From NCBI RefSeq assembly GCF_013116825.1, contig NZ_JABFNS010000069.1, positions 1 through 45,584 of the forward strand: a DNA stretch of 45,584 nucleotides, in the 5' to 3' direction. Each line of letters opens with the position of its first letter. Position 1 is the stretch's first letter. Positions 26,552 to 34,948 of this stretch are shown one piece after another. Position numbers and translations under genes: made by a program. The notes below the pieces were generated by a model. That model did not search any database and was not told where the DNA came from. It saw only the letters and a program-made list of their open reading frames with translations. This DNA comes from Myxococcus xanthus. Lineage in GTDB: Bacteria > Myxococcota > Myxococcia > Myxococcales > Myxococcaceae.

Positions 26552-27337
26552 ATGACGCTGCTTCCCCTTCGTTGGTTCTGTGCCGGTGCTCTTCTCATCC
26601 CCCTGAGCACCGCCTGCTCCCGCTCCACCCCGGCCGCGACAGTGGAGCGGAACACCCCCGTGGAGGCGCAGTCCCAGGGTCCGGACGAGTACGTGCTGGC
26701 AGATGACGTGAGCGTGCGGAAGCTGGCACCTGGCGTGTGGTTGCACGTCACGGTGGTGACGTTGAAGCCATTCGGTCGCGTCTCCACCAACGGGCTCATC
26801 ATCGAGGACGGTGAAACGTCCTTGCTGGTCGACACGGGCTGGGATGCACGGCAGGGCGCGCTGCTGCTCGACTGGACCCGGGACACGCTTCGGCGGCCGG
26901 TCCGCACGGCGGTGGTGACGCACTTCCATGAGGATCGCCTCGGCGGTGTTCCGGCGCTCGTCCCGCATGGCATCCCCGTCCATGGATTGGAGGAGACGGC
27001 GCGGATTGCCGCGTCCCTGGGACTGCCAGGCCCCTCGGAGACCTTCGCGGAGGCGAGCACGGTGGGCTCCCTGGAGCTCTTCTTCCCGGGGGCCGGCCAC
27101 GCGAAGGACAACATCGTCGTGTGGCACCGGGACAGCGGCGTGCTGTTCGGCGGCTGCTTCGTGAAGGACGGCGCCTCGACGAACCTGGGCAACGTAGCGG
27201 ACGCGGACGTGGCGGCCTGGCCCACGAGCTTGTCGCGAATGCGGCAACGGTTTCCGGAGGCACGCGTGGTGGTCCCAGGACACGGACAGCCCGGTGGGCC
27301 GGAACTGCTGAGCCACACGGAAGCGCTGCTCCGCTGA
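26552..27337 (+). CDS. Subclass B1 metallo-beta-lactamase, lipoprotein type
   Basis: A 261-residue protein from ATG 26552. The signal CAGALLIPLSTAC is lipidated at Cys 22, a topology also seen in NDM-type enzymes. All six zinc ligands of B1 enzymes are present: THFHEDRLGG (His 124, His 126, Asp 128), GAGHAKDN (His 183), FGGCFVKDG (Cys 202) and VVPGHGQPGG (His 244). Substrate-binding Lys 205 in GGCFVK and Asn 214 in NLGNVADAD also match B1 enzymes. It should hydrolyse beta-lactams in the periplasm. No resistance integron, IS element or regulator is adjacent, which points to a resident chromosomal gene rather than an acquired one. The start has a modest ribosome site; there is no better one upstream. 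Confidence 0.93.
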   Translation: MTLLPLRWFCAGALLIPLSTACSRSTPAATVERNTPVEAQSQGPDEYVLADDVSVRKLAPGVWLHVTVVTLKPFGRVSTNGLIIEDGETSLLVDTGWDARQGALLLDWTRDTLRRPVRTAVVTHFHEDRLGGVPALVPHGIPVHGLEETARIAASLGLPGPSETFAEASTVGSLELFFPGAGHAKDNIVVWHRDSGVLFGGCFVKDGASTNLGNVADADVAAWPTSLSRMRQRFPEARVVVPGHGQPGGPELLSHTEALLR

Positions 27338-27577
27338 GCGGCCTCGCGGAGCAACCGGGCAGGCGCGGGCGATGTGACTGTGCCTCGGCCACACGGGCCG
27401 GAGCGTTGGCCAACACACCGTGGTGGGTCGTTCCGCGCTCGCTCGCCTGCCGTTGAAGGTCTGTCCCTGGACATTCCCACACGGCTCCAGGGTTCACAGA
27501 CATGGGCGCGGGCCCTTGCCGTTCCTACCGTCCCGCGGAGAAGCACGGGCCAATGGGCGTAGGGGACGGAGGGAGAC

Positions 27578-28546
27578 ATGAGGCTTGTGGCTGCGGTGTC
27601 GCTCGCGATGGTGGCGAGCGCGTGTACCTCGGTGCGGATGGAGCAGCGGGACGGTTGCTGGGTGAAGCAGACCCGGGCCTTTCCCTCCACGCTCAAGGAG
27701 GAAGTGGGGCCCTGCGCCCGGCCTGTGCCCGTGTGGTCCGAGGACCGGCTCACGCGGCTGGTGCAGGAATGCGTGATGCACACGGACTACCGCTGGCAGA
27801 GCAGCGCGTTGGTGGCGTGGAACCGGAGCGAACCCCTGCCGGAACGGGCGTCCGAGGAGAAGGTTCTCGCGGCCTGCATGGCCCGGGCGGAGACCATCCT
27901 GAACACGGAGAAGGGCGCGCTGGAGCAGCGGCTGAGCGAGGTGGTGCAGGAGCGGGACACGCTGAAGGCGAGCATCGAGAACGAGCGCAATCAGCATCAA
28001 ACCACCCTCACGGAGCAACTCACGCGTCACGACGCCAGCATGGAGCGGGCGCGCAACCAGATGCATGAGAGCAACAACCTGCTCGCGGAGGCGCTGGGCG
28101 AAGCAGCGAAGAAGCCCGCGCCCTCCGCGGTGGCGACGGCCACCTCCACGTCCAGCAGCGAGGGACTGGCGAACACGCAGACAGACTCCACGCAGCGCAG
28201 CGACGCGGCGCTCCGGGGTGACGTGTCGTCCTCGGCTCGACGGAGCTCGTCGTCACAAGGGACACAGACCGCGCCACCGCCGAAGGTGATGAAGCCCATC
28301 ATCGACACAGACACGCCGCCCATGTGCGAGCTGTCTTCGGCGACGGTGGCGAAGGCGAATCAGTCGCGCTCGTCCTCGGGGAAGAAGCGGCCCGGTGCCC
28401 GGAACGCGGCCGAGTGCATGCAGATGAAGCCCGAACCATCCTTCCAGCCCGCCGAGCCGGAGGAGGCCATCCTGGCAACGCCCGCGCAGCAGACGGCGAA
28501 GGCGCCCATCCCACTGGTGCCCCAGGACGCTGACGCCGTGAAGTAA
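27578..28546 (+). CDS. Coiled-coil lipoprotein
   Basis: A 322-residue protein from ATG 27578, after GGAGGGAGAC. The signal MRLVAAVSLAMVASAC is lipidated at Cys 16. Residues about 95-165 are heptad-like and charged (LEQRLSEVVQERDTLKASIENERNQ), predicting a coiled coil. After this come Ser/Thr/Ala-rich low complexity (STSSSEGLANTQTDSTQRS) and a Cys-containing tail with PMCELSS and AAECMQMKPEPS. It is probably a periplasmic or outer-membrane tether. The family is unknown. It converges on the immunity-like gene at 28577, with a hairpin between them. Confidence 0.75.
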   Translation: MRLVAAVSLAMVASACTSVRMEQRDGCWVKQTRAFPSTLKEEVGPCARPVPVWSEDRLTRLVQECVMHTDYRWQSSALVAWNRSEPLPERASEEKVLAACMARAETILNTEKGALEQRLSEVVQERDTLKASIENERNQHQTTLTEQLTRHDASMERARNQMHESNNLLAEALGEAAKKPAPSAVATATSTSSSEGLANTQTDSTQRSDAALRGDVSSSARRSSSSQGTQTAPPPKVMKPIIDTDTPPMCELSSATVAKANQSRSSSGKKRPGARNAAECMQMKPEPSFQPAEPEEAILATPAQQTAKAPIPLVPQDADAVK

Positions 28547-28565
28547 CGCCGAGGCACGCAGCCGC

Positions 28566-28596
28566 AGGCCGCCCTCTTACACAAAGTGGGCGGCCT
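28566..28596. terminator. Convergent terminator hairpin
   Basis: AGGCCGCCC and GGGCGGCCT form a 9-bp perfect stem with a 13-nt loop, between and slightly overlapping the ends of the convergent genes 27578-28546 and 28577-29419. It could serve both strands. Confidence 0.55.
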
Positions 28597-29419
28597 CCAG
28601 TGCATACCCCTGCGCACGCATCGCCTGCAGTGCGTCGCGGAGGCGCGGGGAGATGAGCAAACGTGGCTCGGGCCTCAGTTCTCCACGCCGGTCCCCGAAC
28701 AACTTGTCGGTCACCCACAAGTCAGCGCCATCGTGGCTGGCTCGGTCGACGTACAGCTCCGAAATCTGGTTGAGACCAGCGGTGTGGCCCGAGGGGCAGC
28801 GGAATACGTTGCGCTCGTCGAGGTCGAACGGGTTGTTTCCCGCCACCGTCCTCGCATTCAGCGTCAGGGGCTTCGAAGTGACGACAAGCTGGAACCAATC
28901 CGAAGGCAGGAGCTTGCCCCTCCCCTGATGAAGCACCGGCCGGAACTCCGCACCGCGAAGACCGTGCATCTGGAAAGCCGACGCGAGCCGTGATGACACC
29001 ACCACCTCTCCAGCGAGGGTCTGGGCGATGTCCTTGCCCTTCGGAATGCGTCGGGTGTCGAGAATGAGGTCGGAGACTTGCCGAGCGCCTGCGCCACAGT
29101 GCCGGCAGGTGGATGACTCATCATACGTCGTACCGCACATGGCCCCTGTCGGCTCGAAGTGCGCGCGAACGACGAGATTGAGCACCTCCGCGGATTGAAG
29201 CTCCCGTGCCGTGTAGCGCCGGTGCAGCCGCCAGGACATGAAGAACGCGCCACCATGCTTCGCGTAAGCGTGGTTGAGCTGTGCAATCCGTGCGACGCAG
29301 GCATCGTCGACGGGCAGCACCACCTTGCGGATGGAGCCGCCCAACGAGACGCCGAGCCCCGGGTCAAGGTGCTCCCGAGCATCCCGCTCGGCGATTCTGA
29401 ACTCGATGGTCTCTCGCAT
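28577..29419 (-). CDS. Immunity-like protein of a Sit-type toxin locus (intact)
   Basis: The product has 280 residues from ATG 29419, directly after the toxin TGA (29424-29422); a TTG at 29425 would overlap that stop. It has no signal peptide. A metal-site-like set of cysteines occurs as MCGTTYDESSTCRHCGAG (Cys 95, Cys 105, Cys 108) and later FRCPSGHT (Cys 208, His 212). It closes with RLLISPRLRDALQAMRAQGY, the kind of C-terminal helix seen in Myxococcus double-CXXCG and Imm-type immunity proteins. The order toxin then immunity with touching ends fits SitA-SitI. The exact immunity family is not certain. The frame is fully open, unlike that of the toxin. Confidence 0.65.
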   Translation of the reverse strand: MRETIEFRIAERDAREHLDPGLGVSLGGSIRKVVLPVDDACVARIAQLNHAYAKHGGAFFMSWRLHRRYTARELQSAEVLNLVVRAHFEPTGAMCGTTYDESSTCRHCGAGARQVSDLILDTRRIPKGKDIAQTLAGEVVVSSRLASAFQMHGLRGAEFRPVLHQGRGKLLPSDWFQLVVTSKPLTLNARTVAGNNPFDLDERNVFRCPSGHTAGLNQISELYVDRASHDGADLWVTDKLFGDRRGELRPEPRLLISPRLRDALQAMRAQGYALEAAHFV

Positions 29420-29421
29420 GC

Positions 29422-30042
29422 TCAAGGCGTGATGCCAATCAACTGGGGAATGGGATACTCGGAGTAGACCTCCAAGAGAATCTTTTGAAGTTCCTGCGGT
29501 GTGGGGCGACGCCCCTGGCCATACGGCCAGGCTCGGCGGAAATGTTGCGTCACGGCTTTGTGGTACGCGGTCGGCAACCGGTACGTCTGCCCGTTATTCG
29601 CGCCGCCCAGGTACAACGGGATGAAGTGGTGGTTCTCATACCCAATGCTGTTCGGGTAGGTCGCTTGAGCCGCCTACAGCCGCTGCTGGTAGACCTGCCG
29701 AGCCTGGACGACCACCGCATGGTCCGCGCTCCGGCGAGCAGCGACCTGGGTCTGCATGGTTGATGGCCGAGGATTGAGCGCTGGCGGCTGGCGACTCGGG
29801 CGACCTCCTCCTCCTCGCCTCACTGGCCGAAGCGCGAGTGGCTCCGTTCCGGCGTACCCAGCGCCTTCATCCCACCCCAGGGGAAAGAAGGCACCGTGGG
29901 ACTCCCCCTGCCCTTCAACTGACGGCGACACGACATAGGCAGCGCCCGCCTCCAGCGATGACGAAGCCTCCCTTCCAGCGACACAGGCCCACTGAAGCAG
30001 AAGCAGTGCGACGCCCATCGGAACAAGTCTCGACTGACGCAA
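29422..30042 (-). pseudogene. Sit-like polymorphic toxin lipoprotein gene interrupted by an in-frame amber codon
   Basis: One frame runs from about 30042 (TTG, after GAGGAG; ATG 30018 is an alternative) to TGA 29424-29422, broken only by TAG at 29674-29676. The N-terminal part, 122 residues, has the lipoprotein signal MGVALLLLQWAC, a disordered middle and RSADHAVVVQARQVYQQRL before the amber. The 83 residues after it (AAQATYPNSIGYENHHFIPL, GGANNGQTYRLPTAYHKAVTQ, VYSEYPIPQLIGITP) form a complete C-terminal toxin-like domain with an ENHHF motif. The pattern recalls SitA-type contact-transferred lipoprotein toxins of Myxococcus (SitA5-like from memory). A T-to-A change of a leucine codon (TTG to TAG) would explain the break. 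The immunity gene downstream is intact. Confidence 0.7.
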
Positions 30043-30771
30043 TGGAACCACTCCTCGCGCATGCGAATAGGAAGGCTCGGCGCCCGACTTCCGATGCCTG
30101 AGTCCCGATGCGGAGCGCGACCCGGCCATTCCAGCATGCGCAAGGGCAGCCTGAACACCGGCGCCTTTCGCCATGTCAGACTCCACGCCACGGGCCGTCG
30201 CTCGACCTCGGCGGAATCCAGAGGCGTCACGGGGCTGTCCCCGGGCTCCCAGCTCCGGACATGGGCGCGCTGCACCCAGGTTCCGGCGCGGGTGTCCCCG
30301 GGTCCATCGCTCGCGGTGGTTTCCTCATGTCGGACCGCCCGGCCGGGCCCCCGTCGGGTCCAACAGGAAGCAGGCGTCTGATGCGCCTGGCTCCGAACTA
30401 GCTCACTGGTAGAGCACAGGTCCAAATCCTGCGGAGAAGGTTCGATTCCTTCGTTCAATCCAGAGGGCTCCGCCGCGACCTGACGCGAGCGCGGGTCCAC
30501 CGCTTCCCACTCCTCCCACCTCGATGCCCGGTGTTCCGCCAGGGCGACAAGGCCCCTTCCGAGCCGTCAACGGAAGCCCCTGCCGCCGTCCGCGGAGGTG
30601 CCCGGCGCGCAGGCGCGAGCAGCCAGGAAGCGGCCAGGACAGGCAGTCCGCGCTCCACGTCCGTGAACGGTGGGGCCCTCGCTTTTCAGCAGTACCCGGG
30701 ACACGCGCGACGACGCGCACTGAAACGTCCCGGTTCTTCAAGCTCCCCCGGCGGGGGAAAGGAGGTGCGCG
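30043..30771. other. Gene-poor stretch between the toxin remnant and the slipin gene
   Basis: These 729 bp contain no convincing gene. The forward and reverse frames in 30061-30500 have biased Arg/Pro/Ser products and no ribosome sites. The only structured element seen is the tRNA-like sequence at 30392-30460. No sitB-like gene is present upstream of the toxin. Confidence 0.5.
30392..30460 (+). tRNA. Degenerate tRNA-like sequence (probable tRNA remnant)
   Basis: The order TA-GCTC-ACTGGTA-GAGC forms a normal D arm (30399-30415). GAAGG-TTCGATT-CCTTC (30436-30452) is a perfect T arm with a canonical loop. The anticodon arm CAGG-TCCAAAT-CCTG has a 4-bp stem, and position 33 is C instead of T. 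The acceptor keeps only GAAC/GTTC; its outer three pairs are broken and no CCA is encoded. Losing two bases from a tRNA-Trp-like CTCCAAA loop would give this sequence, but identity is uncertain. It lies outside any gene and is unlikely to be functional. Confidence 0.45.
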
Positions 30772-31896
30772 ATGAGCATCATGCGTGTGGATATCGGGCA
30801 GAATGAGCGGGCGTTCGTGCTGGTGGACGAGAAGCCGGAGCGCTACCTCGTTCCCGGCCGGTACTGGCTGCTCCACCCCTTCCGAAAGGTGCGACTGGTG
30901 CGCGTGAGCACCGAGCAGCCGCTCGTCCAGCTCGACCCGGCGTTCCTGGCCCTCGTGCCGGAGACGGACCTGCAGGTCGTGGAGCTGAGCGCCGACGAGC
31001 GCGCCATCCTCTTCCACAAGGGCCGCCCCGTGCGGTGGCTCGGCCGGGGCCTGCACCAGGTGTGGACGGTGGAGCGCCTTCCCAGCCGTCAGCTGACGCC
31101 CGGCGCGCCCACCGTGCGCGTGGAGCGCGTGGACACCTCGGGTGTCACCACGGCGCCGATGCGTGACGACGTGCGCGCCCTGGTCCCCGCCAGCGACTAC
31201 ACGGAGGCCACCGCCACCGAGGGCACCGTCGTGCTCCGCTACGTGGATGGCGTGCTGGACGCCGAACTTCCTCCGGGCCGCCACGCCGCGTGGACCGTCG
31301 CCCGCAAGGTACAGCTGGCCGTCATCGACCTGCGCGAGCGCCTGCTCCACGTCACCGGCCAGGAGGTGATGACGAAGGACCGCGTCACGCTGCGCCTCAA
31401 CCTGTCAGCGGCCTTCCGCGTCTCGGACGCGCGCCGGCTCGCCGTCGTGTCCCGCGCTCCGGATGACGTCCTCTACCTGGCCATGCAACTGGCCGCGCGC
31501 GAGGCCGTGTCGGAGCGGACGCTGGATGAGCTGCTCGCATCGCGAGAAGCCGTGGCCGAAAGCCTCTTCACCCAGGTGAAGGACCGCGCCCACACGGTGG
31601 GCCTGGACCTGCTGCGCTTCGGCATCAAGGACGTCGTCCTCCCGGGGGAGATGAAGGAGCTGCTCAACCGCGTCATCCAGGCGCAGAAGGAAGCGGAGGC
31701 CAACGTCATCCTGCGGCGCGAGGAGACGGCCGCCACCCGCTCCATGGCGCAGACGGCCAAGGTGCTGGCGGAGAACCCGCTGCTGGTGCGCCTCAAGGAA
31801 CTGGAAGCCTACAAGGACCTCGCGTCCAAGGTGGGGCAGGTGCACCTCGTCCTCGGCGAGGGCGCGGTGCCCACCCTGCAGCTCAAGAGTCACTGA
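30772..31896 (+). CDS. Slipin-type SPFH/Band 7 membrane protein
   Basis: A 374-residue protein from ATG 30772, after AAAGGAGGTGCGCG. The SPFH domain spans about residues 130-300: LPPGRHAAWTVARKVQLAVIDLRERLLHVTGQEVMTKDRVTLRLNLSAAFRVSD, then ALYLAMQLAAREAVSERTLDELL. A coiled-coil tail follows (LLNRVIQAQKEAEANVILRREE). An N-terminal repeat of the same fold (RYLVPGRYWLLHPFRKVRLVRVST) resembles other bacterial slipins lacking a hydrophobic hairpin. These proteins scaffold membrane microdomains. The partner is unknown. It is followed by an acyl-CoA dehydrogenase after 55 bp. Confidence 0.85.
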   Translation: MSIMRVDIGQNERAFVLVDEKPERYLVPGRYWLLHPFRKVRLVRVSTEQPLVQLDPAFLALVPETDLQVVELSADERAILFHKGRPVRWLGRGLHQVWTVERLPSRQLTPGAPTVRVERVDTSGVTTAPMRDDVRALVPASDYTEATATEGTVVLRYVDGVLDAELPPGRHAAWTVARKVQLAVIDLRERLLHVTGQEVMTKDRVTLRLNLSAAFRVSDARRLAVVSRAPDDVLYLAMQLAAREAVSERTLDELLASREAVAESLFTQVKDRAHTVGLDLLRFGIKDVVLPGEMKELLNRVIQAQKEAEANVILRREETAATRSMAQTAKVLAENPLLVRLKELEAYKDLASKVGQVHLVLGEGAVPTLQLKSH

Positions 31897-31951
31897 CTCG
31901 CGAATCAATCTCGGGTTAGCCTCGCGGCCCCACACCCGCGAGGAGCCCGAG

Positions 31952-33766
31952 ATGTCGTCTTCGAACCACTACGTCCCCAACCTGCGCGATATCGAGTTCA
32001 ACCTCTTCGAGTTCCTCGATATCGGCCGAGCCTCGCTGGGCCACGCACCCTTTGGCGACCTGGACGAGACGGCCGCACGCCAGATGCTTCAGATGTTCGC
32101 CCAGCTCAGCACCAACGAGCTGGCCCAGAGCTTCGAGGAGCCGGAGCACAACCCGCCGAAGCTCGAGAATGGCGAGGTGACGCTGCCGCCCGGACTCAAG
32201 AAGGCGATGAACGCCTTCTTCGACGCGGGCATGCACCTGTTGGAGCAGCCGCCACACCTGGGTGGCCTGGGCGCGCCGCCCTCCCTGGGCTGGGCCGCGT
32301 TCGAGCTGCTGGTGGGCGCCAATGCCTCGCTGGCCTTCTACACGCTGGGCAACCTGCTGGCGCGCATCATCGACCGGCTGGGCACGGACGCGCAGAAGCA
32401 GCGCTTCCTGCCGCACATGCTGGACCGCCGCTGGGGTGGCTCCATGGTGCTCACCGAGCCCGACGCCGGCAGCGACGTGGGCGCCGCCCGCACCAAGGCC
32501 CGCCGTGTCTCCGACGACGTCTGGGAAATCGAAGGGGTGAAGCGCTTCATCACCAACGGCGACTCGGACATGTCCGAGAACATCATCCACATGGTGCTCG
32601 CGCGTCCGGAAGGCGCGGCGCCCGGCACCAAGGGCCTGTCGCTGTTCGTCGTGCCCAAGTACTGGGTGAACGAGGACGGCAGCCTGGGTGAAGCCAACGG
32701 CGTGGTGTGCACCAAGCTGGAGAAGAAGATGGGGCTGAAGGGCTCCGTCACCTGTGAGCTGACCTTCGGCGACGGGAAGCCCTGCCGCGGCCTGCTGCTG
32801 GGCGAGGTCCACGACGGCATCCGGCAGATGTTCTACATCATCGAGCAGGCCCGCATGGCGGTGGGCGTGAAGTCCATGGCCACGCTGTCCGCCGGCTACG
32901 GCCGCGCGCTGGCCTTCTCCAAGGACCGCCTCCAGGGCGCGGACCTGATGCAGGCCCGGGACAAGACGGCGCCCCGCGTGCCCATCTTCCGTCACCCCGA
33001 CGTGCGCCGAATGCTGATGGCGCAGAAGGCCCACGCGGAGGGCATGCGCGCGCTGTGCCTCTACACCGCGTTCATCCAGGACGGCGTGGAGCGCAAGGGC
33101 GGCCACCGCGCCACCGAGGCGGGTGAGCTGGACACGCTCAACGACATGCTGCTGCCGCTGGTGAAGGGCTACTGCTCGGAGAAGGCCTACGAGCTGCTGG
33201 CGCTGTCGCTCCAGGTCCACGGCGGCTCCGGCTACCTGCAGGACTATCCGGTGGAGCAGTACATCCGGGACCAGAAAATCGACACGCTCTACGAGGGCAC
33301 CACGCACATCCAGGCGCTCGACTTGCTCATGCGCAAGGTGGCGCGCGACGGCGGCGCGACGCTCCAGGGCCTGCTGTCCCAGATTCGCGAGACGGCCGAG
33401 CGCACCGGAGAGGGCAAGGAGCTGGAGGCCGAGCGCGCCGCGCTGGGCCGCGCGCTGGGCGACCTGGAGACGATGCTCGGCACGCTGATGGGCAAGCTGG
33501 GCGAGTCCGTCTATCACGTGGGCTTGCAGGGCAACCGCGTGCTGGCCGCCGTCGCGGAGGTCGTCATCGGCTGGCTGCTGGTGCGCCACGCGGAGGTCGC
33601 GCTGGAGCGCATGAAGAGCAACCCCGGGGACCGCGCCTTCTACGTGGGCAAGCTCGCCAGCGCCCGCTGGTTCTGCCACGAGGTGCTGCCCGGCGTCGCC
33701 CACGCCGCCCGCATGGTGGAGCACGGCAACCTGGACCTGATGGAGGTGCCGGAAGAGTCGTTCTGA
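31952..33766 (+). CDS. Acyl-CoA dehydrogenase with C-terminal extension
   Basis: A 604-residue flavoprotein from ATG 31952 (after GAGGAGCCCGAG). Residues about 50-460 hold the ACAD fold: WGGSMVLTEPDAGSDVGAAR, KRFITNGDSDMSENIIHMVLAR, KMGLKGSVTCELTFGDGKPCRG, YGRALAFSKDRLQG, and the catalytic block DQKIDTLYEGTTHIQALDLL, where the Glu of YEGTT is the general base. The last 130 residues form the AcylCoA_dehyd_C extension found in long-chain and DmdC-like enzymes. It oxidises acyl-CoA at the alpha,beta bond; chain length is not predictable. It ends at a convergent hairpin. Confidence 0.93.
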   Translation: MSSSNHYVPNLRDIEFNLFEFLDIGRASLGHAPFGDLDETAARQMLQMFAQLSTNELAQSFEEPEHNPPKLENGEVTLPPGLKKAMNAFFDAGMHLLEQPPHLGGLGAPPSLGWAAFELLVGANASLAFYTLGNLLARIIDRLGTDAQKQRFLPHMLDRRWGGSMVLTEPDAGSDVGAARTKARRVSDDVWEIEGVKRFITNGDSDMSENIIHMVLARPEGAAPGTKGLSLFVVPKYWVNEDGSLGEANGVVCTKLEKKMGLKGSVTCELTFGDGKPCRGLLLGEVHDGIRQMFYIIEQARMAVGVKSMATLSAGYGRALAFSKDRLQGADLMQARDKTAPRVPIFRHPDVRRMLMAQKAHAEGMRALCLYTAFIQDGVERKGGHRATEAGELDTLNDMLLPLVKGYCSEKAYELLALSLQVHGGSGYLQDYPVEQYIRDQKIDTLYEGTTHIQALDLLMRKVARDGGATLQGLLSQIRETAERTGEGKELEAERAALGRALGDLETMLGTLMGKLGESVYHVGLQGNRVLAAVAEVVIGWLLVRHAEVALERMKSNPGDRAFYVGKLASARWFCHEVLPGVAHAARMVEHGNLDLMEVPEESF

Positions 33767-33785
33767 CGCGAAGACACCCAGGCGA

Positions 33786-33806
33786 GCCTGGCCACTGATG
33801 CCAGGC
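33786..33806. terminator. Convergent terminator hairpin
   Basis: GCCTGGC and GCCAGGC form a perfect 7-bp stem with a 7-nt loop in the 66 bp between the convergent acyl-CoA dehydrogenase and the LOR/SDH-type gene. Its position makes it a likely bidirectional terminator. Confidence 0.55.
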
Positions 33807-33832
33807 CCGCCGTCGCGGCCGGGAGGCGCTCG

Positions 33833-34948
33833 CTACTTCCTCAGCGCGTCCCCCGGCACCGGCAGCCCGCGCGCCGCCAGGTCACGCTCCACGTACAGCC
33901 GCAGGACATGCATGAAGTCCTGCGCGTTCGTCACCACGCCAAAGGCCTGGTGCGTGCCGCGGTCCTTCAGCTTGCTCACCACGAACTCGGACGAGTCCAC
34001 GCAGATGGTGGGCAGCTCTCGCAGCGAGCCGTCCTTCTCCGTGACGAACGCCGGCAGCATGTTTCCGGTGGCGATGGCATGCAGCGCCGTGGCGATCATC
34101 ACCGCCATGGTGGACTTCACCGCGTGCTCGCGCATCGCCACCTGCGCCTCCAGGTTGTCCGTCACCACGTCCGGAAGCGGCCCGTCGTCACGGATGGAGC
34201 CCGTCAGCACGAAGGGCACCTTGTGCACCACGCACGCGTGCATGATGCCGTTGGTAATCACCCCGGCCTCCACCGCCTTGGCGATGGAACCCGCCGCCCG
34301 CACCTTGTTGATGGCGCGCATGTGCAGGCCGTGGCCGCCCGAGGTGGCCTCGCCCGAGCCGCTCATCCCCAGCGTGGTGCCGAAGATGGAGGCTTCGATG
34401 TCATGCACCGCCACCGCGTTGCCCGCCAGCAGCGCGCCCACGAAGCCATTGGCGACGAACCACGTCATGTCCGCGCGCGCTCGCGAATGCACCAGCGCCG
34501 GCCCCGTCACCCAGATGGGGTAGCCCCCGCGCTCCCGCTCGTCCACCAGCACCCGGGCCATGTGCGCGTAGTCGATGGGCTTCTCGCGGGACACCGCGCT
34601 CGTCATGAACTTGAACTCCCCCTCGCCCTCATCCGCGAGGTAGGCGGCGTTCACGAACACGCCTTCGCTGCCGTCCTCCGCGAAGCCCACCACCACGCGC
34701 TCGCCCGCACGCACGCGACGGCCTTCGCGAATCCACAGCTCGCCTTGCGCATCCAGCACCAGCGCCCCGTCCATGCGCGGCTCGCGCGGCATGCGCCACG
34801 CGCCGCCCACGCGCACGTAGGTGGGGAGATTCGTCGTGGTGAAGAAACCCTCCGGCAACACGCCGTCCGCGGGCGCAGGCTGGAAGCGCGCGTCCGGACA
34901 GGAGGCGAAACGCGCGGCCGTGAAGTCAGGATGAGGAATGGAGCTCAC
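33833..34948 (-). CDS. TIGR00300/LOR-SDH-type protein, ornithine cyclodeaminase-like
   Basis: A 371-residue protein from ATG 34948. Residues about 145-371 match the NAD-binding domain shared by archaeal ornithine cyclodeaminase and the C-terminal half of cyanobacterial AgrE/ArgZ: TGPALVHSRARADMTWFVANGFVGALLAGNAVAVHDIEASIFGTTLG, then GHGLHMRAINKVRAAGSIAKAVE and TNGIMHACVVHKVPFVLTGSIRDDGPLPDV. N-terminal residues 28-110 form a small domain of the same family. The arginine-dihydrolase domain of AgrE is absent. The plausible reaction is NAD-dependent conversion of ornithine to proline and ammonia. It is monocistronic. Confidence 0.82.
   Translation of the reverse strand: MSSIPHPDFTAARFASCPDARFQPAPADGVLPEGFFTTTNLPTYVRVGGAWRMPREPRMDGALVLDAQGELWIREGRRVRAGERVVVGFAEDGSEGVFVNAAYLADEGEGEFKFMTSAVSREKPIDYAHMARVLVDERERGGYPIWVTGPALVHSRARADMTWFVANGFVGALLAGNAVAVHDIEASIFGTTLGMSGSGEATSGGHGLHMRAINKVRAAGSIAKAVEAGVITNGIMHACVVHKVPFVLTGSIRDDGPLPDVVTDNLEAQVAMREHAVKSTMAVMIATALHAIATGNMLPAFVTEKDGSLRELPTICVDSSEFVVSKLKDRGTHQAFGVVTNAQDFMHVLRLYVERDLAARGLPVPGDALRK

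Noticed and set aside
25718..27418. Long reverse frame opposite the lipoprotein and beta-lactamase genes
   Set aside because: It spans two well-supported forward genes and their spacers, and its composition is typical of a shadow frame.
29674..29676. Amber codon as programmed readthrough, pyrrolysine or selenocysteine site
   Set aside because: It is TAG, not TGA, so selenocysteine is excluded; no pyrrolysine machinery is known in this group and no stem-loop follows. A plain nonsense mutation is simpler.
30392..30460. Functional tRNA gene
   Set aside because: Three acceptor pairs are broken, position 33 is not T, and the anticodon stem is short, so it is listed only as a remnant.
31916..33724. 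602-codon reverse frame opposite the acyl-CoA dehydrogenase
   Set aside because: It is an antisense shadow of a high-GC gene with no domain; the forward frame has all ACAD motifs.
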